This document shows, in pieces, positions 13,261-25,114 of a stretch of 64,000 nucleotides of DNA. The notes below the pieces were generated by a model that saw nothing but the letters and a program-made list of their open reading frames with translations, searched no databases and had not been told where the DNA came from. A program made the position numbers and the translations under genes. The DNA comes from Candidula unifasciata (Eukaryota > Mollusca > Gastropoda > Stylommatophora > Geomitridae). How positions within the stretch are numbered: the first letter of the stretch is position 1; each line of letters opens with the position of its first letter. Where the stretch lies: assembly GCA_905116865.2 (NCBI GenBank), contig CAJHNH020001150.1, positions 131,231-195,230 of the forward strand, given 5' to 3'.

Positions 13261-16200
13261 CCCACTGAACAGTTACTGCACACGCACACATCCCACTGAA
13301 CAGTTACTGCACACACACACACATACACACATCCTAGTGAGAATTTTTTATTGAATATACCCATATACATGCTAGTGATCCTTTATGGCACACATACACA
13401 TCCCACTGAACAGTTACTGCACACACACACATCCCACTGAACAGTTACTGCACACACACACATCCCACTGAACAGTTACTGCACACACACACATCCCACT
13501 GAACAGTTACTGCACACACACACATCCCACTGAACAGTTACTGCACACGCACACATCCCACTGAACAGTTACTGCACACGCACACATCCCACTGAACAGT
13601 TACTGCACACACACACATCCCACTAAACAGTTACTGCACACACACACACACACATCCCACTGAACAGTTACTGCACACACACACATCCCACTGAACAGTT
13701 ACTGCACGCGCACACATCCCACTGAACAGTTACTGCACACACACACATCCCATTGAACAGTTACTGCACACACACACATCCCAATGAACAGTTACTGCAC
13801 ACACACATACATCCCACTGAACAGTTACTGCACACACACACACACATCCCACTGAACAGTTACTGCACACGCACACATCCCACTGAACATTTACTGCACA
13901 CACACACATCCTACTGAACGGTTACTGCACACACACACACACACACACATCCCACTGAACAGTTACTGCACACATCCCACTGAACAGTTACTGCACACAC
14001 ACACACACACACACACATCCCACTGAACAGTTACTGCACACGCACACATCCCACTGAACAGTTACTGCACACACACACACATCCTAGTAAGAATTTTTTA
14101 TTGAATATACCCATATACATGTTAGTGATCCTTTATGGCACACACACACACTGAACAGTTACTGCACACACCCACTGAACAGTTACTGCACACACACACA
14201 TCCCACTGAACAGTTACTGCACACACACACATCCCACTGAACAGTTACTGCACACGCACACATCCCACTGAACAGTTACTGCACACACACACATCCCACT
14301 GAACAGTTACTGCACACGCACACATCCCACTGAACAGTTACTGCACACACACACACATCCCACTGAACAGTTACTGCACACACACACACACATCCCACTG
14401 AACAGTTACTGCACACGCACACATCCCACTGAACAGTTACTGCACACACACACATCCCACTGAACAGTTACTGCACACGCACACATCCTACTGAACAGTT
14501 ACTGCACACACACACACATCCCACTGAACAGTTACTGCACACGCACACATCCCACTGAACAGTTACTGCACACACACACATCCCACTCAACAGTTACTGC
14601 ACACACACACACACACACATCCTAGTGAGAATTTTTTATTGAATATACCCATATACATGCTAGTGATCCTTTATGGCAACACACACACACATCCCACTGA
14701 ACAGTTACTGCTGCACACACACATCCCACTGAACAGTTACTGCCCACACACACACATGCACACACACCACTGAACAGTTACTGCACACGAAACACATCCC
14801 ACTGAACAGTTACTGCACACACACACACAGTTACTGCACATCCCACACTGAACAGTTACTGCACACACACACATCCCACTGAACAGTTACTGCACACACA
14901 CACATCCCACTGAACAGTTACTGCACACGCACACATCCCACTGAACAGTTACTGCACACACACACACACACACACACATCCCGCTGAACAGTTACTGCAC
15001 ACACACACACATCCCACTGAACAGTTACTGCACACACACACACACATCCCACTGAACAGTTACTGCACACGCACACATCCCACTGAACAGTTACTGCACA
15101 CACACACACATCCTAGTGAGAATTCTTTATTGAATATACCCATATACATGCTAGTGGTCCTTTATGGCACACACACACATCCCACTGAACAGTTACTGCA
15201 CACACACACATCCCACTGAACAGTTACTGCACACACACATCCCACTGAACAGTTACTGCACACGCACACATCCCACTGAACAGTTACTGCACACACACAC
15301 ATCCCACTGAACAGTTACTGCACACGCACACATCACACTGAACAGTTACTGCACACACACACGTCCCACTGAACAGTTACTGCACACACACACATCCCAC
15401 TGAACAGTTACTGCACACACACACATCCCACTGAACAGTTACTGCATACACACACATCCCACTGAACAGTTACTGCATACACACACATCCCACTGAACAG
15501 TTACTGCACACACACACATCCCACTGAACAGTTACTGCACACGCACACATCCCACTGAACAGTTACTGCACACACACACATCCCACTGAACAGTTACTGC
15601 ACACGCACACATCCCACTGAACAGTTACTGACCACACACACATCCCACTGAACAGTTACTGCACACGCACACATCCCACTGAACAGTTACTGCACACACA
15701 CACATCCCACTGAACAGTTACTGCACACACACACACACACACATCCCACTGAACACACACACACACATCCCACTGAACAGTTACTGCACACGCACACATC
15801 CCACTGAACAGTTACTGCACACACACACACATCCTAGTAAGAATTTTTTATTGAATATACCCATATACATGTTAGTGATCCTTTATGGCACACACACACA
15901 TCCCACTGAACAGTTACTGCACACACACACATCCCACTGAACAGTTACTGCACACACACACATCCCACTGAACAGTTACTGCACACGCACACATCCCACT
16001 GAACAGTTACTGCACACACACACACTACCCACTGCACACAGTCCCACTGCACAGTTACTGCACACACATCCCACTGAACAGTTACTGCACACACACACAC
16101 ATCCCACTGAACAGTTACTGCACACACACACACACTGAACACATCCCACTGAACAGTTACTGCACACCACACATCCCACTGAACAGTTACTGCACACACA

Positions 16201-17389
16201 CACATCCCACTGAACAGTTACTGCACACGCACACATCCCACTGAACAGTTACTGCCACACACACACACACATGCACACACGCACACATCCCACTGACTGA
16301 ACAGTTACTGCACACGCACACATCCACTGAACAGTTACTGCACACACACACATCCCACTGAACAGTTACTGCACACACACACACACACACACATCCCTAG
16401 TGAGAATTTTTTATTGAATATACCTATATACATGCTAGTGATCCTTTATGGCACACACACACATCCCACTGAACAGTTACTGCACATCACACACTGAACA
16501 GTTACTGCACACACACACATCCCACTGAACACAGTTACTGCACACACACACATCCCACTGAACAGTTACTGCACACACACACATCCCACTGAACAGTTAC
16601 TGCACACACACACATCCCACTGAACAGTTACTGCACACACACACACTCCACTGAACAGTTACTGCACACACACACATCCCACTGAACAGTTACTGCACAC
16701 ACACACATCCCACTGAACAGTTACTGCACACGCACACATCCCACTGAACAGTTACTGCACACATCCCACACAGTTACTGCACACACACACACCCCACTGA
16801 ACAGTTACTGCACACGCACACATACACCACATGAACAGTTACTGCACACACACACACACCATCCCACTGAACAGTTACTGCACACACACACACACATCCC
16901 ACTGAACAGTTACTGCACACACACACATCCCACTGAACAGTTACTGCACACACACACACACATCCCACTGAACAGTTACTGCACACACACTGAACAGTTA
17001 CTGCACCACTGAACAGTTACTGCACACACACACACACATCCTAGTGAGAATTTTTATTTAATATACCCATATACATGCTAGTGATCCTTTATGGCACACA
17101 CACACATCCCACTGAACAGTTACTGCACACACACACATCCCACTGAACAGTTACTGCACACGCACACATCCCACTGAACAGTTACTGCACACACACACAT
17201 CCCACTGAACAGTTACTGCACACGCACACATCCCACTGAACAGTTACTGCACACACACACATCCCACTGAACAGTTACTGCACACACACACACACATCCC
17301 ACTGAACAGTTACTGCACACACACACACACACATCCTAGTGAGAATTTTTTATTGAATATACCCATATACATGCTAGTGATCCTCTATG

Positions 17390-17395
<6 letters not shown>
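12441..17395. repeat. CA-linked satellite, subfamily 3 (30-bp unit) with recurring 70-bp spacer
   Basis: About 30-bp copies of ATCCCACTGAACAGTTACTGCACACACAC. Within the array a different segment of about 70 bases (GAGAATTTTTTATTGAATAT, then ATACATGCTAGTGATCC, then TTTATGGCAC) recurs nine times, starting near 13130, 13331, 14089, 14625, 15112, 15833, 16396, 17041 and 17335. The spacing is irregular (about 200-760 bp), so this is a higher-order repeat with variable numbers of short units. The open minus-strand frames rich in Cys and Val are artefacts of the repeat. Confidence 0.95.
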
Positions 17396-17424
<29 letters not shown>

Positions 17425-17995
17425 TCTATTGAGTAATTTTTGCACACATGCGTATGATAGTAAGCAACTACTGCACACACACACATCATAGTTTAGCAGT
17501 TACTGTACACACACACACAATTCTATTGAGTAATTTTTGCACACAGGCGTATGATAGTAAGCAACTATTGCACACACACACATCATAGTTTAGCAGTTGC
17601 TGTACACACACACACACATATATATATCCTAATTTAAAAATTAGGCACACACACATCCTAGTTAGAATATTTTGCAAACACACACACACACATATCCACT
17701 GAGCACTTGTTTCAGACACACATCCTAGTCAGCAGGCACTACACACATATATCCTAGTGAGCAACTATTGCACACACATCTTAGTAAGCATTTTATTGCA
17801 TACACATCTTAGTAAGCATTTATTGCACACACATCTTAGTTAGCATTTATTGCATACACATCTTAGTTTGCATTTATTGCACACACATCTTAGTAAGCAT
17901 TTTACTGCACACACATATTAGTAAGCATTTTACTGCACATACATCTTAGCATTTATTGCACTCACACACACACACACATTGTAGTGAGCCGTTGT
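17396..17995. repeat. Degenerate tail of the CA-linked satellite
   Basis: Diverged units such as AATTCTATTGAGTAATTTTTGC and CATCTTAGTAAGCATTTATTGCACA continue to about 17995. They keep the word order TAGT-AGCA-TGCACACA of the other subfamilies. Confidence 0.85.
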
Positions 17996-18032
17996 TACAC
18001 ACATGACCATTGTCTTTTGATCAATATTGCAG

Positions 18033-18798
18033 CATTGTGTCGTGGCCAGTATTCCTGAGAGATATTGCCCTTGACCTCATTAGCTGGAGATCTAACCCAA
18101 GGCTGGCCGTGAGTCCAGTCAGTGGCTGCCCTGGCACAGATGATGCAACCTTGACATTCTCATCGTGTGACTCAATTGATGTAGGTGAGGCTCGGTACAG
18201 CACATGTAACTCTGAGTCCGAGCTTCCTGGAGCCCTGGCAGATGCAGCAGCCTCTGTGTCCCAGTGCCGGCAGCTAGAGACAAGACTGGCAGTGGATGAA
18301 AGCCTGGACAAGGATAGCAGCAGTAACACCATGCTGGATGACATCCAGGCTCACATTGATAAAACTCATAAAAGTCATGACTTGTACGTGAGACAAGCAG
18401 AATTAGAAGATCAGGCAACAGCAGAGTTGGCAACTCAACAACTGCCAAGTTGTCAGTCGTCTAGAGCTTCTTGCCAAACTGCAAGTTTGCACACAAGCGA
18501 CCAGGGGGCAGACAACGAGCTGAGAACATCAGCAGAACTAGCTCAGTCCTTGGCTTATAGTGTTAACCACGAAATTCTCATTCCCTGGCAGGATGTAGAG
18601 AACAGGTCCAATCAAAAGAGGGGAGCTAGCAGCAGCACAAAGGATGTCTACAGAAAGTCAGAAGTGATATCAAGGCGAGCAGTGACCACCGGCTATGGTC
18701 AGAATCGAGCTGTTTCACAAGCAGGCTGTAAATACACGCCAATGACATCTAGTGGAAACCTGAAGGATACAGTCAACAGTGAGGAATGGAAATGTTAG
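18033..18798 (+). CDS. Candidate terminal exon, Ser-rich protein of unknown function
   Basis: An open frame of 255 codons, much longer than any other non-repeat frame here, follows a possible splice acceptor (TTGATCAATATTGCAG ending at 18032) and ends at a TAG at 18796-18798. The peptide starts IVSWPVFLRDIALDLISW, then becomes hydrophilic and rich in Ser, Asp, Gln and Ala, with a charged segment (QLETRLAVDESLDKD, IDKTHKSHDLYVRQAELEDQ) that could form a short helix. No known domain was recognised, and no signal peptide or membrane segment is seen. No good ATG start exists at the left end, which supports an exon rather than a whole gene. No polyadenylation signal was spotted in the 200 bases after the stop. 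Composition is far more balanced than in the flanks. Confidence 0.5.
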
Positions 18799-18800
18799 AT

Positions 18801-19012
18801 TGGCAACTACACAGCTTGTGGGGGTTTGGTGGATACGCACTGTAAATACACGTCAGTGGCAACTACACAGCTTGTGGGGGTTTGGTGGACACGCACTGTA
18901 AATACACGTCAGTGGCAACTACACAGCTTGCGGGTGTTTGGTGGACACGCTCTGTAAATACACGTCAGTGGCAACTACACAGCTTATATGGACTTGGTGG
19001 CTACGTATCATA
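18801..19012. repeat. 56-bp minisatellite, four copies
   Basis: TGGCAACTACACAGCTTGTG units start at 18801, 18857, 18913 and 18969; the last is diverged. The end of each unit (CTGTAAATACACGTCAGTGG) resembles the last part of the open frame just upstream (GCTGTAAATACACGCCAATG near 18724), so the array may have been seeded from coding sequence. Confidence 0.9.
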
Positions 19013-19042
19013 ATTGAGAGCGGAAAGTCAACTACACGAACT

Positions 19043-19328
19043 TCTTCTTCTTCTTCGCGTTCACCAGCTGTACACTCTGGTGGAAAGTTCTGGTTGTTCG
19101 TCCACTTCTGAACTGCAGTCCTGCCCCAGAACCTGAGTGTTGCGTGTGCATCAGTTTTACAGATCTGATTCACTTAAATGCAGACTGTTGGTTCCTTGCC
19201 TCTCAGGCAGATGCACTCCGACTTCAAAGGAAGCTCCCCAATTAGTCGACTCTTACGACATGCTTTTAGGTAGGCATAGGGTCTATTCTTGTTCTCTCCA
19301 CGATGGGGCCCCGGAAGCCACACAGGGA
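19043..19328 (-). mobile_element. SINE-like retroposon, copy 1, with 13-bp target duplications
   Basis: A 286-bp insertion is bounded by AACTACACGAACT at 19030-19042 and again at 19329-19341. On the minus strand the element starts near TCCCTGTGTGGCTTCCGG and ends in GAAGAAGAAGAAGAAG, a trinucleotide tail at the 3' end as in retroposons. It shares about 280 bases with 37244-37560 and a shorter diverged piece with about 44330-44375. A GTAAGAGTCGACT stretch could be a remnant B box, but a tRNA origin is not clear. No protein is encoded with confidence. Confidence 0.85.
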
Positions 19329-19341
19329 AACTACACGAACT

Positions 19342-19530
19342 GTTAGGGCACAGTTGGAGAAACACATGTTAATTACACCTTGTATTTTAATAGCTGCAGA
19401 TGTTGTTTTAAGTGATGCAAGTCTTGAACGGTTATCAGAAATATCTCTTTCTGACGATATTATGAAGCATTGGAAAGATGACCTTGCAAAAGACGTAGAA
19501 AAACAAGCTATTCATCATCATCATAAATGT
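19342..19530 (+). pseudogene. hAT transposase fragment, ZBED5/SCAND3-like
   Basis: The frame from the target duplication onward gives RAQLEKHMLITPCILIAADV, then LERLSEISLSDDIMKHW and KDDLAKDVEKQ. This matches the order of the conserved LILP...IPLSNDTVQRRI..M..DVE block of domesticated hAT-like transposases such as ZBED5 and SCAND3. The remaining part lies at 20262-20492, with an antisense LINE 3' end between. No complete domain is left. Confidence 0.55.
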
Positions 19531-19589
19531 CCACTGTTGCCCTTTAAGCATTGTGGGAGAGGAACAGTTTGCGCTCCAAGGCTTGATGG

Positions 19590-20170
19590 GCATCTTTTAC
19601 TATTGACATGTCGATGTAGAAGCTCTTTAATATCATCAGTCCATCTCTCTTTGAGCGACCTCTTGATTTCACTTTAGATCATTTCATTGTAGCTCATGTG
19701 TTTGTAGTTGTTTTGACTGCATTCTTACTAGATAACCAAACCATTTGATTTTCTGTTTGATGAATTTGCTGCATGGTTTGGTTTCTACAGTCTGATATCA
19801 TTTCTAACTTTGTTTCGATTAGTTAAGTTGGCGGTTTTTCGGGTTTCTCATTTCATAGCTGGTAATTTTACGTATGTTAGCCTTTGATAATGTCCAAGTT
19901 TAGCACTGGTAGCACTGTGTTGGTATGAATATGCTGTTTGTAATCTGTTTCTTGACGCTCATACTTCTATTTGGATGTCAGTTGGTATATAAGTGCACTG
20001 GCTTGTTGGCATCTTGTTTCTATTTCCTTATCTGTTCTACCGTTCCTCCCAGAATATACTTCCGAAATATTTAAATTCTGTAACTGGCTTCAGACAAGTT
20101 TTGATCATTTAACCCAATTTGTAGCCGGCGTGGAATTCTCTGACCGGCATTACTTCAAACAAGTTTGATC
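19590..20170 (-). pseudogene. RTE-like LINE 3' part, antisense
   Basis: Read on the minus strand, frames give VTEFKYFGSIF near 20080, EIETRCQQASALIYQLTS near 20000, a broken TVETKPCSKFIKQKIKWFGYLVRM near 19740-19800, and RSLKERWTDDIKELL near 19625-19670. This order (FKYLGS, EI..R...A, RWFGH..RM, RPR.RW.DDI) is the C-terminal signature of RTE/BovB-type reverse transcriptases. Stops and frameshifts are frequent. It sits inside the hAT relic. Confidence 0.65.
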
Positions 20171-20261
20171 AAAGGTTAAAATACCGCCTTGTTAGTGTCA
20201 ATGTGATCAAACCTTCAGCCATTGATTTGGCTCCTTGGTGCCAAATAATAGTATAGTGTGG

Positions 20262-20492
20262 ACAAAGATAATATAAAATGAAGAAACTCTTTTCTCCAAT
20301 TGTTTATAAACAACATCAAAAGGTTCCAATCTTTTTTTTTTTTTTTTTATTGATAATTTTTCCCAAAAGAAACGGACTGTCAAGGGGAACAAGAAATGGG
20401 TGTTTGTACAGATCCTGCTCCAGCTATGACAGGTTCTCGTTTTAACTGGTTAAAGAAAACAATTCAAGCATTATTCGAACTCACTACGTAAT
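20262..20492 (+). pseudogene. hAT transposase fragment, second part
   Basis: The peptide MGVCTDPAPAMTGSRFNWLK at 20397 onward matches the GICTDGAPAMLGSRSG catalytic-core block of ZBED5-like hAT transposases, here with Pro in place of the usual Gly. Weak similarity to the preceding block (a frame reading LFSPIVYKQHQKVPIF) starts near 20277 and is broken by a run of 19 T at 20331-20349. It ends in TAA at 20490-20492, just before the 40-bp minisatellite. Confidence 0.55.
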
Positions 20493-20555
20493 TCCTAGAC
20501 AGGTCGAAACTTTGCCGCAAGATCTCAATGATCCACCGAAGATAAGAAACTCCAC

Positions 20556-21750
20556 AGGGGAGCATGTACAACAGGAGTCTACCAATCATCACCACAGGGG
20601 AGCATGTACAGCAGGAGTGTACCAATCATCACCACAGGGAAGCATGTACAGCAGGAGTGTACCAATCATCACCACAGGGAAGCGTGTACAGCAGGAGTGT
20701 ACCAATCATCACCACAGGGAAGCATGTACAGCAGGAGTGTACCAATCATCACCACAGGGAAGCATGTACAACAGGAGTGTACCAATCATCACCACAGGGA
20801 AGCATGTACAGCAGGAGTGTACCAATCATCACCACAGGGAAGCATGTACAACAGGAGTCTACCAATCATCACCACGGGGAAGCATGTACAGCAGGAGTCC
20901 ACCAATCATCACCACAGGGAAGCATGTACAGCAGGAGTGTACCAATCATCACCACAGGGGAGCATGTACAGCAGGAGTGTACCAATCATCACCACAGGGA
21001 AGCATGTACAGCAGGAGTGTACCAATCATCACCACGGGGAAGCATGTACAGCAGGAGTCTACCAATCATCACCACGGGGAAGCATGTACAGCAGGAGTCT
21101 ACCAATCATCACCACAGGGAAGCATGTACAGCAGGAGTCTACCAATCATCACCACAGGGAAGCATGTACAGCAGGAGTCTACCAATCATCACCACAGGGA
21201 AGCATGTACAACAGGAGTCTACCAATCATCACCACGGGGAAGCATGTACAGCAGGAGTCTACCAATCATCACCACGGGGAAGCATGTACAGCAGGAGTCT
21301 ACCAATCATCACCACAGGGAAGCATGTACAGCAGAAGTCTACCAATCATCACCACAGGGAAGCATGTACAGCAGGAATCTACCAATCATCACCACAGGGA
21401 AGCATGTACAGCAGAAGTCTACCAATCATCACCACAGGGAAGCATGTACAGCAGAAGTCTACCAATCATCACCACAGGGAAGCATGTACAGCAGGAATCT
21501 ACCAATCATCACCACAGGGAAGCATGTACAGCAGGAATCTACCAATCATCACCACAGGGAAGCATGTACAGCAGAAGTCTACCAATCATCACCACAGGGA
21601 AGCATGTACAGCAGGAGTCTACCAATCATCACCACAGGGAAGCATGTACAGCAGGAATCTACCAATCATCACCACAGGGAAGCATGTACAGCAGGAGTCT
21701 ACCAATCATCACCACAGGGAAGCATGTACAGCAGGAGTCTACCAATCATC
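20556..21750. repeat. 40-bp minisatellite, about 30 copies, open in all three forward frames
   Basis: The unit is AGCATGTACAGCAGGAGTCTACCAATCATCACCACAGGGA. It has no stop codon in any forward frame, so three overlapping frames of 383-440 codons run through it, each with a 40-residue peptide period and a TNHHHREACTAG-type motif. Because all three are equally open, this is composition and not a protein. Variants are polarised: AGTGT dominates to about 21020, AGTCT after it, and GCAGAAGTCT or GCAGGAATCT are confined to about 21325-21660. Confidence 0.9.
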
Positions 21751-22640
21751 AGTAGAAGTGATTTCTCGTCTGCAATTGTTTCGGCCCACGAGCTTCTTGA
21801 CAATCTCCGAGGGTGGGCCCACTTGAGTTCATGAAGCTCAGGCTTTATCTGCTCCTGCTGCACGTAATACCGGATGTTCTCAGACAGGGACAAGACGAAA
21901 TTGGTGACTGTGCAACAGTACTGTAAGATTCAAAGTTTATTTACATAGTCACTGTGGTAGCATATTAGAGCAGTCATCATACCTAGACTACCAAGTGGCA
22001 AGCTTACGTTTGGTTTATCGGACACATATTAGACTTTTTTGACAAATGGCAGAGGGACACCGGCAGACAATTCGGACACGATGTACTTTTAAGGTATCAG
22101 ACATTCTTTTTCACTAGATACCCGGACCAGCTCACCGAGGATCGTCCCCCCACGACGTTCCGCTGTGTCCTGAGCCAGCTCGGGGCCCTTTCAGAGGCCT
22201 CGCCCAGTTGTTTTAGTGATCGTTTTCGCTCGTTTCCTCGCAAGCCCAGTTGTTTTATCACATTGTACATAGGATCATGGTCGCGTGTTCAAGTTACCCA
22301 GGGACGGTCGGGATTCCACCTTTCTGAACACTCGTATCGATGTATTTGTTCGCCATCAGATACTATGTGAGCCGGCGAGCTATAACCGAGAAGAATATTT
22401 TGCCCTTAACATTCAACAGCGAAATAGGTCTGAATTGGGACGGACTCATGCAGGCTCGCTCCTTGTGAATGTAGACCCCGCTGGCCTGTTGCTGCTCGGA
22501 ACACATGTGATTTCAGTTTCACGCTAATAATAAGAAAAACTATCCAACCGGTGAATTTGTTTAAATCACCTTCAGTAAGCACAATACTTTTTCATGCTCT
22601 TTGTATAAATCATTTTACAAGAGAAGCTTTCACAAAATAA
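21751..22640. other. Unassigned single-copy-looking stretch
   Basis: A more balanced, GC-richer stretch between a minisatellite and a CA-rich block. Short open frames exist on both strands, the best at 22285-22527 (+) and 21699-21893 (-), but neither shows a known motif. A word CCCAGTTGTTTTA occurs twice (22205 and 22244) and marks a small imperfect duplication. No splice pair convincing enough to call was found. Confidence 0.5.
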
Positions 22641-22659
22641 GCAACTATAAAAGCTGACA

Positions 22660-23660
22660 TAATGGTGTGTGACATACACCCATACGAACATACATATACA
22701 TACATACAAACATAAAATACATACATGCATGCATAATACATGTATGCATACATACATATACATACATATACACACATACACACACACACACACACCAACC
22801 CACCCACCTACCTAACTAACTACCTAACTACCTACCTATCTACATACCTACACACACACACACCCACCTACCTAAACCAACCCACACACACACATACATA
22901 CATACAGGCATCAGGCAGGCAGACAGACAGAGACACGCACACACACACTCACAAACACACACGCATGCTCACAAACACAAACACACAGTGACAAACAAAA
23001 ACACACACGCAGACACACACGCAAAGACAAACACGTAGTCACACTTCCAGACATACAGACACACACACACAGACAAACACAGGCACAAACACACAAACAC
23101 GCAGCCGCACGAACAGACAACTACAAACATATACAGAGACGCACACAGACACAAACACACACGGACACTCACATGCACAGTCACACACACTAGACACACA
23201 CATATAGACACACACATAGACATAAACATTACTAACACACACACAAAGTCACATACATACACACGGACACCCACACAATCACACATGCAGACACACATAC
23301 GCACACATTATCAAATAGACAAACACCTAGACGCACACAGATACACATGAAGCCACACACAGGCGCAGACACACACGCATAGACACACAGACACACAAAC
23401 GGCTATACACAAAAACAGACAGACAATCACACACACAGACACACGTACACACGGGCACTCACGCGGACACCATAGAGACTTACACACAGACACACGCCCA
23501 CACACAGAGACACACACATACGCACACGCACATAGACACACACAAAGACAAACACACACACTTATACAATTACACATACATATACTCATACATACATATG
23601 ATCATACATACACAAACACGCCAACACGTGCATACATGTCACACATATACAAATAACATA
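22660..23660. repeat. CA-rich cryptic simple repeat, about 1 kb
   Basis: Begins with ACATACAT tetranucleotides, passes through CCTACCTAACTA and becomes ACACACAGACAC-type sequence with scattered G. Open frames of Thr/His or Val/Cys are artefacts. It ends at the conserved core at 23661. Confidence 0.9.
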
Positions 23661-23735
23661 CATATCATGCACACATTTTTAAAATTATAAACTGTTAATG
23701 CAGTATGGATTATTAACTACACTTAGGGTGGCATA
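23661..23735. other. Microsatellite-bordering conserved core, copy 1
   Basis: CACATTTTTAAAATTATAAAC followed by a TAATGCA..ATGGA.TATTA block and AGGGTGGCA. The same ordered words occur at 30112-30180 and, more diverged, at 48115-48190 and 50390-50450 (reverse), each time beside a long CA/GT or ACAT microsatellite. This is probably one end of a small mobile element carrying the microsatellite. Confidence 0.6.
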
Positions 23736-23739
23736 TAAT

Positions 23740-25110
23740 CGCTGGTAATCATGAAATTAAAAGGTTTGCGATTAAATGAGAAGAGACTCTTTGTAGTTTT
23801 CAAATTGAGTGGAAGATGGTTCCATAAATGAGCAGCAGAAAAAGCTAAACTTGTTTTAAAAAAATTAATTCTAGGTTTAGGCAAATGTCATAAACCTAAT
23901 CGCTTTGCTATTCGTAGGATTGGATTGAATCAATCGGAAGATGTAATTTGAAGTATTTTGAAATAGTATTTTGTGAATGAATTTGGCCTTTTTAAAAATT
24001 AAACGTTTACTAATTGGAAGAAGTCTTAGATGTCCGTATAAGAGATTTTTCTCGACGTAGTTTCTATCGGAGACTAGATGTAAGATCCGATTTTTAGAGA
24101 CAGTCGTTTGACATTAGATTTTGAGCAGCCATTCCTAATTGTGGAACAATAGTCAACATGCGTTTGGATGTAGGATACGTAAATTATTATACCTGTATTT
24201 TTGTCCAGAAAATGCTGAATTTTGCCAAGTTGATAAACTGTGTGTGCTAATTTTGTTGGTCATGGCATAAACATGGTAACTCGAGGTTAAATGGCTGTCA
24301 GATAAAACACCTAATGTTTTGTGTTCAACTGCATTACTATTAGGCAGTTTGTCAATGAAGAGCTCAGGCGGTGGTATGTGTAAAGCTAAAGTTTGTAGCT
24401 TTTGCCTAGTTGTTATTACCATGTATTTTGTTTTTATTTACAATAATTTGCATGCGATTATCTTTGCTCCATTTTATGTTTCTCTGTTTCTTTCTGTAAA
24501 GAACACTCTAACTCATTACAATTATCATGATTGATATATATATTGTACAGTCATCAGCAAACAGATCACATGTTCTACTAAGATGTAATGGAAGGTCATA
24601 AATATAAGTGGCTAAAAGTAGTGAAAGATATACTGAGCTTTTGAGGAACGCTTATGTTTAACTGTGTGGGTTTTGATTAACGGTTGCTGAAGGAGACTAC
24701 CTGCTGCCTATCAGACAGAAATGACTTTATTAATGTCACTAAATTATCCTTAGTTTTTCAGGTTTTTAGTTTACTACTTAAAATTGTGTGATCAACCATG
24801 TCAAAGGCTTTCCTAAAGTCAACAAATACAAAACCGAAATGTGACCATTTTGGATGTTAAGGTGCCAGTTGTCTGTCATTTTGGATGTTAAGGTGCCAGT
24901 TGTCTGTAATTTTTGTCAACGCAGCATGTCAAGTGTTTAAGGTCTGACCCTGACTGGCTATCACCTTTTAGATCGGTGTATTTTTTAAAATGCTGAAACA
25001 TTATTGTATGTATGTGTTTCTCTAATGGTTTAGATAGTAGGATAGTAGAGAAACTGGTCTATAGTTGTTAGCTGAACCAGATTTAACAAGAGGATAAATT
25101 TTAGTGTACA
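23740..25110 (-). pseudogene. LINE reverse transcriptase, jockey/CR1-like, antisense
   Basis: Minus-strand frames spell the RT domain in correct order from high to low coordinates: KIYPLVKSGSANNYRPVSLL near 25060-25110, FVFVDFRKAFDMVDHTILS near 24790-24840 (first catalytic Asp), FLSDRQQ near 24710, DLPLHL...CDLFADDCTIYIS near 24535-24600 (FADD catalytic pair), VNKNKIHG and TLGVLSDSHL near 24300-24440, and a C-terminal tail (ILHLVSDRNYVEKNLLYGHL) near 24020-24080. Several stops and frameshifts make it inactive. A 29-bp direct duplication (CATTTTGGATGTTAAGGTGCCAGTTGTCT) lies at about 24846-24905. The C-terminal tail is shared with the plus-strand piece at 45780. Confidence 0.85.
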
Positions 25111-25114
25111 AGAA

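Noticed and set aside
8869..17395. CRISPR-like layout of short repeats with spacers
   Set aside because: The repeats are head-to-tail with no unique spacers, the only recurring spacer is itself repeated, there are no cas genes, and the genome is animal.
20512..21834. A 440-residue His-rich repeat protein
   Set aside because: All three forward frames are equally open because the 40-bp unit lacks stops; there is no start context, splice signal or codon preference.
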